Assembly: GCA_025360665.1 (NCBI GenBank)
Contig: JANYBU010000002.1
Coordinates: 1-8,537, forward strand
DNA length: 8,537 nt
Direction of reading: 5' to 3'
Source: Nitrospira sp.
GTDB lineage: Bacteria > Nitrospirota > Nitrospiria > Nitrospirales > Nitrospiraceae
In this document: piece after piece, positions 1-5,667 of the stretch
Layout: every line of letters starts with the position of its first letter
Numbering within the stretch: position 1 is the stretch's first letter
Program-made: the position numbers and the translations under genes
The notes under the pieces: model-generated
The model's input: only the letters and a program-made list of their open reading frames with translations
The model's database searches: none
Told to the model about the DNA's origin: nothing

Positions 1-386
1 GTTATGAATTACGCTGTGCGGACCCGATTCCGTTCGATATGGAATACACCCGCGATCTTGGCTATTGTGCGGCGCAGTTTCTTCTCGATGGAGGCACGGC
101 GGCCATGGTATCGATTCAAAATGGCCGATTTACCCCGATTCCGTTCACGCAGATGGTGGATCCCGCCAGCGGCCGGGCGAAAGTGCGGATGGTGGATATC
201 ACGGCGCAGTCGTACCAGATTGCGCGCCAGTACATGATTCGACTGTCCGACGAGGACTTCAAGGATTCGGTGGCACTGGGCCGCTGCGCGGCCCTCACGG
301 GGCTGTCGCCGGAGGCATTTCACAGCCGGTTTCAGCCTGTCGGGTCGAACGTGAGGGGAACTCAAACAAAAGGATGCGCAACATGA
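1..386 (+). CDS. 6-phosphofructokinase (PfkA family, probably PPi-type), C-terminal part
   Basis: This is the 3' end of a phosphofructokinase gene; the 5' part lies outside the window and the frame enters at base 3. The enzyme phosphorylates fructose 6-phosphate to the 1,6-bisphosphate in the cytoplasm. The visible residues open with YELRCADPIPFD, followed by EYTRDLGY, LLDGGTAAM, IQNGRF, PIPF and a DPASGR segment. These are typical of the C-terminal substrate-binding half of PfkA-family enzymes, particularly the longer PPi-using type, as I recall the family. The phosphoryl-donor residues are not in the window, so ATP versus PPi use is unproven. A conserved-looking tail (LSPEAFHSRF) follows, then about 15 residues that run into the leader of the next gene. 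The stop TGA overlaps the start of the downstream usp gene (ATGA), which suggests co-transcription and translational coupling. Part of this sequence is repeated at 1268-1531. Confidence 0.85.
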   Translation, partial: YELRCADPIPFDMEYTRDLGYCAAQFLLDGGTAAMVSIQNGRFTPIPFTQMVDPASGRAKVRMVDITAQSYQIARQYMIRLSDEDFKDSVALGRCAALTGLSPEAFHSRFQPVGSNVRGTQTKGCAT

Positions 387-1255
387 ATGTGCTTGTGGCG
401 ATGGATGGATCGAAGTATGGGCGATGGGGGCTGAACTGGGTGGCCAAGCTGCCGTTCGTGGAGCCGGTAAAGGTAACGGCGCTGCATGTGCTCAATATCG
501 GCTCGCGGAGCGCGCCGTTTATATCGCAGCCGGAGATTCAGCGCAGAGGAGTGCGCTCCGAAAAAATCCTCAAGGAGGCCACACAGCAGTTGGCGGCGCT
601 GAAGCTCAAGGGCACGGCCCGCAAGGAGGAGGGGGCGGCCACACTGGTGATCTTGAAACGCGCACCGAAACGGGACGGGCTCCTGGTGGTGGGCAGTAAA
701 GGCCTCGACGCCCTCGACCGGTTCATGCTCGGCAGCGTGTCGACGAAGCTCATCCATCATGCGACCTGTCCTGTGCTCGTGGTCAAGAACGAGGCGGTAC
801 CGTTGCGGCGGATCACCTTGGCGACCGATGGGTCGTCCGCATCGGCCGAAGCACTTGAGTTTGTGCTGACCAAGTTTCAGCCGGATCGTTCGAACGGTGA
901 GGGCGGGCGCGTGCCGATTCACGTGAGCGTGGTCCATGTGATGCCGTTCAGCCCTTTGGCCCCCATCACGATCAATTTGGCGATGCCGTGGAACAAGCAT
1001 CCGGGGTTGAGTGAGGCAAACCACAAATTAATCGAACAGAGCGTGCGGAAGCTGATCCAGGCGGGATTTACGGCCGAGCTCGTGTATCAGCTTGGAAACC
1101 GTGCCGAGAAGATCATGAAGCTGGCCTCCAAGCACCATGCCGATTTGATCGTGATGGGGGCCAAAGGGCTGGGCGCCATTGACCGGTTCCTCCTCGGGAG
1201 CGTGTCGACCCGGGTGGTGCAGCACAGTTCCTGCTCGGTGCTCGTGGTGAGATAG
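34..1255 (+). repeat. Tandem duplication, copy 1 (phosphofructokinase 3' end plus usp)
   Basis: From TCGATATGGAATAC at 34 this block matches the block beginning at 1268 in the same order and orientation. By hand alignment, the phosphofructokinase part shows about 11 differences in roughly 264 bases. The first 110 bases of usp show 3 differences. The upstream break is abrupt: bases before 34 and before 1268 are unrelated. The match ends at the usp stop codons. Confidence 0.9.
383..1255 (+). CDS. Universal stress protein, tandem UspA domains (copy 1)
   Basis: The gene encodes a 290-aa cytoplasmic protein of two fused UspA domains, about residues 1-136 and 141-290. Each domain starts with a beta strand ending in DGS (D8, D149) and ends with the ATP-type signature G-x2-G-x9-G-S: G104, G107, G117, S118 in domain 1 and G259, G262, G272, S273 in domain 2. 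Both domains therefore look able to bind nucleotide. Usp proteins help cells survive starvation, energy or redox stress, and the exact role here is unknown. ATG 383 was chosen because it gives the standard MNVLVAMDGS start, has AAAAGGA at 368-374 with 8 nt spacing, and overlaps the phosphofructokinase stop. The frame stays open far upstream, but that part lies inside the phosphofructokinase gene. Compared with copy 2, it lacks 11 residues after residue 50 and has 14 extra around 190-205. Confidence 0.9.
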   Translation: MNVLVAMDGSKYGRWGLNWVAKLPFVEPVKVTALHVLNIGSRSAPFISQPEIQRRGVRSEKILKEATQQLAALKLKGTARKEEGAATLVILKRAPKRDGLLVVGSKGLDALDRFMLGSVSTKLIHHATCPVLVVKNEAVPLRRITLATDGSSASAEALEFVLTKFQPDRSNGEGGRVPIHVSVVHVMPFSPLAPITINLAMPWNKHPGLSEANHKLIEQSVRKLIQAGFTAELVYQLGNRAEKIMKLASKHHADLIVMGAKGLGAIDRFLLGSVSTRVVQHSSCSVLVVR

Positions 1256-1267
1256 TATTGCGGCCCC

Positions 1268-1533
1268 TCGATATGGAATACACCCGCGATCTGGGCGATT
1301 GTGCAGCGCAGTGTCTTCTCGATGGAGGCACGGCGGCCATGGTGTCGATTCAAAATGGGCGATTTACGCCGATTCCGTTCACGCAGATGGTGGATCCCGT
1401 CAGCGGCCGGGCGAAAGAGCGGATGGTGGATATCACGGCGCAGTCGTACCAGATTGCGCGCCAGTACATGATTCGACTGTCCGACGAGGACTTCAAGGAT
1501 CCGGTGGCACTGGGCCGCTGCGCGGCTCTCTAG
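1268..1533 (+). pseudogene. Phosphofructokinase C-terminal fragment (duplicated remnant)
   Basis: About 88 codons repeat the C-terminal coding sequence of the phosphofructokinase at 1-386. The N-terminal bulk of the enzyme is absent and the frame stops at TAG 1531-1533, before the LSPEAF tail seen in the first copy. The frame can be extended back to a TTG at 1258 that has no convincing ribosome binding site. Compared with the first copy I count five amino-acid changes (Tyr to Asp, Phe to Cys, Ala to Val, Val to Glu, Ser to Pro) and six silent changes. Several of the five are harsh, which fits relaxed selection. It is best read as debris carried along by the duplication, although the frame has stayed open. 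Confidence 0.8.
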
Positions 1534-1559
1534 GTATTCATAAATAGTCCTGGCAAACG

Positions 1560-1567
1560 AAAGGAGG
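1560..1567 (+). promoter_or_regulatory. Strong ribosome binding site of usp copy 2
   Basis: AAAGGAGG lies 6 nt before ATG 1574 and is close to a perfect anti-16S match. Copy 1 has only AAAAGGA at the matching place. The linker from about 1531 to 1573 is unrelated to that of copy 1 and contains an AT-rich stretch at 1534-1547. The second usp therefore has its own translation signal and does not depend on coupling to an upstream stop. Confidence 0.75.
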
Positions 1568-1573
1568 CGCGAC

Positions 1574-2437
1574 ATGAATGTGCTTGTGGCGATGGATGGA
1601 TCGAAGTATGGGCGATGGGGGCTGAACTGGGTGGCCAAGCTGCCGTTCGTCGAGCCGGTAAAGGTGACGGCGGTGCATGTGCTGGATCTCAGCGCGCTCC
1701 GCGCGCCGTTTCTATGGCAGCCGGTGATGGCCGGCAGCGAGCGGTACATTCAGGAAGAAATACAGCGCATGGAAGCGCGCTTGGCCAAAACCCTCAAGGA
1801 GGCCACACAGCAGTTGGCTGCGCTGAAGCTCAAGGGCACAGTCCGCAAGGAGCAAGGGGCGATCGCACCGGTAATCTTGAAACGCGCGCCCAAACGGGAC
1901 GGGCTCCTGGTGGTGGGCAGTAAAGGCCTCGACGCCCTCGACCGCTTCATGCTCGGCAGCGTGTCGACGAATCTCATCCATCATGCGACCTGCCCCGTGC
2001 TTGTCGTCAAGGACGAGGCGGTACCGTTGCGGCGGATCACCTTGGCGACCGATGGATCGGACGCATCGGCCAAAGCGCTTGAGTTTGTGCTGACCAAGTT
2101 TCAGCCGGATCGTTCGACGGATAAGGGCGGGCTGGTGCCGATTCACGTGAGCGTGATCCATGTGATGCCGTTCCTCAAATACCCGGAGCTGAAGGAAGCA
2201 GGCTACAAATTAATCGAACAGAGCGTGCAGAAGCTGATCCAGGCGGGATTTACGGCCGAGGCTGTCTGTCAGCTTGGGAAGCCTGCTGAAGTGATCATGA
2301 AGGTGGCCTCCAAACACCGTGCCGATCTGATCGTGATGGGGGCCAAAGGGCTGGGCGCCATTGCCCGGTTCCTCCTCGGTAGCGTGTCGACGCGGGTGGT
2401 CCAGCACGCGAACTGTTCCGTGCTTGTCGTTCGATGA
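1574..2437 (+). CDS. Universal stress protein, tandem UspA domains (copy 2)
   Basis: This 287-aa protein has two UspA domains and is paralogous to the protein encoded at 383-1255. Nucleotide-binding signatures are intact in both domains: G115, G118, G128, S129 in domain 1 and G256, G259, G269, S270 in domain 2. Only one of its first 37 residues differs from copy 1, and the 32-residue block ending in LGSVST in domain 1 is identical. The segment after HVL (about 38-74) reads as a longer charged helix (SERYIQEEIQRMEARL) than in copy 1. The matching segment of domain 2 (about 201-210) is shorter. In domain 2 an Asp inside the x9 part of the signature in copy 1 is Ala here (GAIARF). ATG 1574 is set by the strong binding site just upstream. 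No other gene follows closely, so it probably ends its transcription unit. Confidence 0.9.
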   Translation: MNVLVAMDGSKYGRWGLNWVAKLPFVEPVKVTAVHVLDLSALRAPFLWQPVMAGSERYIQEEIQRMEARLAKTLKEATQQLAALKLKGTVRKEQGAIAPVILKRAPKRDGLLVVGSKGLDALDRFMLGSVSTNLIHHATCPVLVVKDEAVPLRRITLATDGSDASAKALEFVLTKFQPDRSTDKGGLVPIHVSVIHVMPFLKYPELKEAGYKLIEQSVQKLIQAGFTAEAVCQLGKPAEVIMKVASKHRADLIVMGAKGLGAIARFLLGSVSTRVVQHANCSVLVVR

Positions 2438-2473
2438 CAGAGCGAGAACCACCGGAGCGCTTGCGCGTGAAGC

Positions 2474-2561
2474 GTCTGTCTGGTTCATCTGGTCTATCTG
2501 GTTTGTTTAGTTCATCGAGTTGGCTTTTTTCAACCAAACAAACGAGACAAACCAAACAGAC
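2474..2561. repeat. Imperfect inverted repeat built of a 9-bp unit
   Basis: The left arm (2479-2514) consists of successive 9-mers TCTGGTTCA, TCTGGTCTA, TCTGGTTTG and TTTAGTTCA. The right arm (2531-2561), read on the other strand, is built of TTTGGTTTG, TCTCGTTTG and TTTGGTTGA. The outer ends pair as GTCTGTCTGGTT (2474-2485) with AACCAAACAGAC (2550-2561), one mismatch. The inner parts 2501-2513 and 2531-2543 pair with two mismatches. The centre holds six T residues (2525-2530). The transcript could fold into a long hairpin between usp and the efflux operon. No coding role is evident. Confidence 0.7.
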
Positions 2562-2571
2562 CTGAGTAACC

Positions 2572-2592
2572 AGCCCGTTCTCACGGGCTTTC
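2572..2592 (+). terminator. Possible intrinsic terminator after usp copy 2
   Basis: A perfect 7-bp stem, AGCCCGT (2572-2578) with ACGGGCT (2583-2589), encloses the 4-nt loop TCTC and is followed by only a short T run (TT, then C). The GC-rich stem, tight loop and position between two transcription units favour a terminator. The weak T tract makes this uncertain. Confidence 0.5.
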
Positions 2593-2623
2593 GTGATGAA
2601 CCGTCATGAATAATGCGGGCTAA

Positions 2624-2662
2624 CGGTTATTCTTGTAACCGAGGCGGAGAGAGGCGTATTAT
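2624..2662 (+). promoter_or_regulatory. Candidate promoter with overlapping dyad for the efflux operon
   Basis: TTGTAA (2633-2638) and TATTAT (2657-2662) match 4 of 6 and 5 of 6 positions of the sigma-70 -35 and -10 boxes, with an 18-bp spacer. A perfect dyad, CGGTTA-N6-TAACCG (2624-2641), covers the -35 box, where a repressor or activator could bind. It is the best promoter-like match I found in the gap before the efflux genes. Such matches also arise by chance, and no regulator gene is in the window. Confidence 0.35.
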
Positions 2663-2757
2663 GGCGTTGAATGTTTTAATTGCGCCACAACCGCCATGGG
2701 AGCTGCTCAGAACATTTCAACGAACTTATCGACAAGCTCTTATTGATAGAAGGTGTT

Positions 2758-3063
2758 GTGGCAACGATCCGCTCATTGTTCTCCTTCCTCGTCTTCGCGC
2801 TGCTTCTATGCACCATATTTCCGGTCGCGCAGATCAGGTGGTCTGTCGATACTGGGGTTGAACAGGCCGGGGATTTCAGTGACACCGGGGCGGCGACCGA
2901 TTCCGAGGACGATTCGTCGCAAGACACGCCGGACGACTGCGTCGCTTCTCGAGTGAGTGTGTCGGATTGCAGATCAGGCCGCTCTCATGCCTTGATGAAC
3001 GAGATTCCTCCGTTCACCCTTTTGATCTCCCGATTGATTCATCCTCCGACCGCACGCAGTTAG
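2758..3063 (+). CDS. Small exported acidic protein, possibly CzcI-like
   Basis: The predicted product is about 101 aa. Residues 5-24 form a hydrophobic signal-type segment (SLFSFLVFALLLCTIFPVA) with a likely cleavage near PVA-Q. Residues 31-60 are strongly acidic (11 Asp or Glu), followed by two cysteines at C61 and C71 in DDC and SDC settings. A short hydrophobic stretch with PPF and HPP motifs lies near the end. This layout resembles the small periplasmic CzcI-type proteins encoded just upstream of czcC in some metal-resistance operons, but I see no clear sequence match. GTG 2758 was chosen because AGAAGG lies 4 nt upstream and it places the signal segment at the N terminus; the frame is open further upstream to at least 2680. 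It ends 73 nt before the outer-membrane channel gene, so co-transcription is likely. It is the least certain gene in the window. Confidence 0.5.
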   Translation: MATIRSLFSFLVFALLLCTIFPVAQIRWSVDTGVEQAGDFSDTGAATDSEDDSSQDTPDDCVASRVSVSDCRSGRSHALMNEIPPFTLLISRLIHPPTARS

Positions 3064-3122
3064 CGAAGCGTCGACGGTCTGTTTCGTCTTTGATCTCGAT
3101 CGAACAGCCTAATCGTGACTCC

Positions 3123-3130
3123 AAAGGAGG
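3123..3130 (+). promoter_or_regulatory. Strong ribosome binding site of the channel gene
   Basis: AAAGGAGG sits 6 nt before ATG 3137, the same core and spacing as the site before the second usp gene. It fixes the start of the outer-membrane channel gene and implies efficient independent initiation at the head of the three-gene pump set. Confidence 0.75.
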
Positions 3131-3136
3131 CAGCAC

Positions 3137-4402
3137 ATGCCGGCTCGGCTTTGGAATTGTGTCGTATTGATGATCGTGATGGCGACGGGGACGAGTGGGA
3201 CGCTGATGCTGTCCTTCGCCCAGGTGAAAGAAGAGACGCGTACGTTCGACCTCGACCGCATTATCGACTTGGCGCTGGAACGGAACCCGACGATCGCGGG
3301 CGCCCAGAGTATGATCGAACAGAATGAGGGCAGGCGGACCGAAGCCGGCGCCTATCCCAACCCCACGATAGGCGTCCAGACGGCGGATGCCGCGATCCGA
3401 GACCCCAGCAACGGGACGCGTTTGATGGAGCGTGGTGTGACGGTGCATCAGACAGTGGAATGGCCGGGCATGCGGGCGGCTCGGCAGGATGCGGCAGCCG
3501 CCGGTCTGGCCGGCGCGACGGTCGGCCTCGAAGAAACCAAGCTCAATCTCATTGCGGAGGTGAAGCAGGCATTCTACGAATTGCTGCTGGCGGAACGGAC
3601 GGTAGACCTTCTTCAGCAGAATTTGGAGATTGTTCAGGAAGTGGCGCGCATTGTAAAAGCCCGCGTCCGATCCGGCGAAGGCCCTCAATTCGAAGCGGTG
3701 AAGGCGGATGTGGAGGTACTCAAAGCCAAGCAAGAGATGACGAAAGCCAAGAATGCCGTGCGCGTGAAACTCGTCGGATTGGACACCTTGACGGCGGGGG
3801 CCTTGGGGCCTCGGTACAAGGTGCAAGGAGATTTCCGGTCACTACGGGATCGTCTGGACCCGGAGCAAATGGCGGCGAGGGATCTGTCTCAACATCCCAT
3901 CCTCAAGCGCCAGGGAAACCTGGTGGAGCAGGCTGAATTTACCGTCGCCAAGGAGCGGCAGGCCCGCGTACCGAACGTGACCCTGTTTGGCGGGTATGCC
4001 AGAGAGGCAGGCCGCGAGGCGGTGGTGGCGGGCGTGAGTCTGCCGACGCCCTTATGGTATCGGCAGCAAGGGCACATTGCGACGGCGCTCGGTACTCAAC
4101 GAAAAGAAGAGGCAGAGCTGATTCGTGTCAGGAATGACCTCGGCCGTGCCATCAATCAACATGCTCGAGAAGCGGAGACGGCGCAAGAACAGATTCTCGT
4201 GTATGAGGAAGGGCTCTTGAAGCAAGCGCAAGAAGCGCTTCGCATCGCCCAATTAAGCTTCCGCCAGGGCGCCTCCAGCCTCCTGGATGTCCTTGATGCC
4301 CAACGGGTCCAACGCCAGATCACGGTGGATTACAATCTGGCGCGCTTCGAACTCTCCCTGGCGCTCACGCGGTTTGAACGAGCCCTGGGCGGTCCACTCT
4401 AA
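3137..4402 (+). CDS. Outer-membrane efflux channel, TolC/CzcC (OEP) family
   Basis: This 421-aa protein should form the trimeric outer-membrane and periplasmic duct of a tripartite RND pump. Residues 1-28 look like a signal peptide with cleavage after LSFA; there is no lipobox cysteine, unlike many channels of this family. Two outer-membrane efflux repeats follow, about 36-220 and 235-418. They show the expected features: IDLALERNPTI at the start, an AYPNPTIGVQ beta strand, long Ala, Glu and Gln-rich helices (LIAEVKQAFYELLLAE), and the closing ALRIAQLSFRQGASSLLDVL motif. Length and layout suit CzcC or CusC relatives. The next start codon lies about 24 nt downstream, so it belongs to one operon with the adaptor and pump genes. 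Assignment to the metal-efflux branch rests mainly on those neighbours. Confidence 0.9.
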   Translation: MPARLWNCVVLMIVMATGTSGTLMLSFAQVKEETRTFDLDRIIDLALERNPTIAGAQSMIEQNEGRRTEAGAYPNPTIGVQTADAAIRDPSNGTRLMERGVTVHQTVEWPGMRAARQDAAAAGLAGATVGLEETKLNLIAEVKQAFYELLLAERTVDLLQQNLEIVQEVARIVKARVRSGEGPQFEAVKADVEVLKAKQEMTKAKNAVRVKLVGLDTLTAGALGPRYKVQGDFRSLRDRLDPEQMAARDLSQHPILKRQGNLVEQAEFTVAKERQARVPNVTLFGGYAREAGREAVVAGVSLPTPLWYRQQGHIATALGTQRKEEAELIRVRNDLGRAINQHAREAETAQEQILVYEEGLLKQAQEALRIAQLSFRQGASSLLDVLDAQRVQRQITVDYNLARFELSLALTRFERALGGPL

Positions 4403-4426
4403 TTGCGAAAAGAAGAGATGAGAGGC

Positions 4427-5665
4427 ATGGTCATTTCTCCTGGCCGATGTACGAGTCGATGCGAGCGTCATGCGCGCCCGCGAAGCCGTCCGAGTGCGAC
4501 ATGCAGGGTCTTCTTCGGCATGCTGTTGTTGGCGTCCTTTACGGGCTGTGACCGTGCACCGACCCCGGCGGAGGGGAACAAGGCGATACGTTCGCCGGAC
4601 GAGGCGCGTCTTGTTCGGCTCCCGCCAGAAGAACTCACTCGGTCCGGTGTGACGGTGGAGCCGCTCGGACGAACGGCATTTCGTACCTACCGTACCTTTC
4701 CCGGTGTCATACGGCCGAACGAAAACGCGTTGGCGAATATTACGACCCTCGTGCGTGGGCGGGTGGCCGAGGTGTATGCCGATTTGGGACAGATGGTCGA
4801 GCCCAATCAGCTGTTGGCGGTGCTCCATAGCGGTGATCTCGGACTCGCCCAGTCTGCCTATCTAAAGGCCCGCGCACGACGACACGTGGCGGAGCAGGCC
4901 TATCAGCGGGCGCAGTTTCTTTTCCAAGAGAAAGTCATTGGCCAGGCGGAAGCACAGCGCCGCGAAGGAGAGATGATCAGTATCCGTGCCGAGGCTCAGG
5001 AGGCGCGCGAAGGACTCCGGTTGTTAGGCATGAACGACAAGGAGACCAGATCCCTGGAGCGGACCCAAACGATCCGCTCGCATGTTCCCATTGTGGCGCC
5101 CTTTGCCGGCCGGGTGATCGTGCGGAATCTCACCAGAGGCGAGGTGGTCGAAACCACCCAGAAACTGTTTGTGGTTGCCGATCTCTCGACGGTCTGGGTG
5201 ATGGGCAATGTAGCGGAAAAAGATATTTCTTATGTGCAGCGTGCGACAGCCGTTCCGAATCAGCCGGTCGAGGTCCGTGTGGCCGCGTATCCTGACGAAG
5301 TGTTCCAGGGGATCGTCTCGTATGTCGGCGACGTCTTAGACACCGCTACGCGGACCATGCAAGTGCGCCTCACCTTGGCGAATCCCACCGGTCGTCTGAA
5401 GCCGGAAATGTTCGCAACGATCCGCGTCTCGTCCGAACCTGCCACGGATGTCCTGGTCGTTCCCGAAGCAGCCGTTCAGCATGATCGGGATCGCAGCTTC
5501 GTGTTTGTGCAGCAGGAAACCGGCGTTTTCGAAGCGCGGACGATCAGATTGGGCAACAAGAACGGGACCTTCGCCGAGGTCCTCGAAGGGGTTCGTGAAG
5601 GGGAAGTGGTTGTCAGTGAAGGCGCCTTTATCTTGAAATCCGAGCTGTTGAAGCCCAAAGACTAA
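4427..5665 (+). CDS. RND periplasmic adaptor subunit, CusB/CzcB (HlyD-like) family
   Basis: The adaptor joins the inner-membrane pump to the outer-membrane channel. From ATG 4427 the product has 412 aa. An unusual Arg- and Cys-rich start is followed by a hydrophobic stretch and LASFTGC, a plausible lipobox, so C41 is the likely lipid anchor. Next come the first half of the lipoyl domain (about 93-135, with VRGRVAEVYADLGQMV), an alpha-helical hairpin (about 136-205), the second lipoyl half (IVAPFAGRV, about 222-230), a beta barrel (about 247-325) and a membrane-proximal domain ending in EGAFILKSELLK. No N-terminal metal-binding domain of the YHS or HMBD kind is seen. The start is uncertain: ATG 4418 and TTG 4403 are in frame. 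ATG 4427 was preferred because GAAGAG lies 9 nt upstream. The stop is 2 nt before the pump gene. Confidence 0.88.
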   Translation: MVISPGRCTSRCERHARPRSRPSATCRVFFGMLLLASFTGCDRAPTPAEGNKAIRSPDEARLVRLPPEELTRSGVTVEPLGRTAFRTYRTFPGVIRPNENALANITTLVRGRVAEVYADLGQMVEPNQLLAVLHSGDLGLAQSAYLKARARRHVAEQAYQRAQFLFQEKVIGQAEAQRREGEMISIRAEAQEAREGLRLLGMNDKETRSLERTQTIRSHVPIVAPFAGRVIVRNLTRGEVVETTQKLFVVADLSTVWVMGNVAEKDISYVQRATAVPNQPVEVRVAAYPDEVFQGIVSYVGDVLDTATRTMQVRLTLANPTGRLKPEMFATIRVSSEPATDVLVVPEAAVQHDRDRSFVFVQQETGVFEARTIRLGNKNGTFAEVLEGVREGEVVVSEGAFILKSELLKPKD

Positions 5666-5667
5666 GC

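Larger units (their letters stand above)
1268..2437 (+). repeat. Tandem duplication, copy 2 (phosphofructokinase fragment plus usp)
   Basis: This is the second member of the direct repeat that begins at 34. Its offset from copy 1 is 1234 bases in the phosphofructokinase part and 1191 at the usp start codon, so the linker between the two is 43 bases shorter here. No transposase or terminal inverted repeat borders it. Unequal recombination or replication slippage is the simpler explanation for its origin. Confidence 0.9.

Noticed and set aside
65..382. In-frame upstream extension of the first usp gene by about 106 codons
   Set aside because: It lies within the phosphofructokinase coding sequence in another frame. 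The extension does not look like Usp, and ATG 383 has a binding site and the standard Usp start.
1087..1749. 220-codon open frame on the minus strand across the duplication
   Set aside because: It is antisense to usp and the enzyme fragment, resembles the matching antisense frame in copy 1, and shows no domain. It is a shadow of GC-rich coding sequence.
34..2437. Composite transposon or insertion sequence as the cause of the repeated block
   Set aside because: No transposase, terminal inverted repeats or target-site duplication is visible. The repeat is direct and contains only host-type genes.
2474..2561. CRISPR array
   Set aside because: The units are only 9 bp, directly abutting, and form an inverted structure. 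There are no spacers and no cas genes.
3014..3826. 270-codon minus-strand frame opposite the channel gene
   Set aside because: It is fully antisense to a well-supported TolC-family gene, rich in His and Arg as expected for a reverse-frame shadow, and has no recognisable motif.
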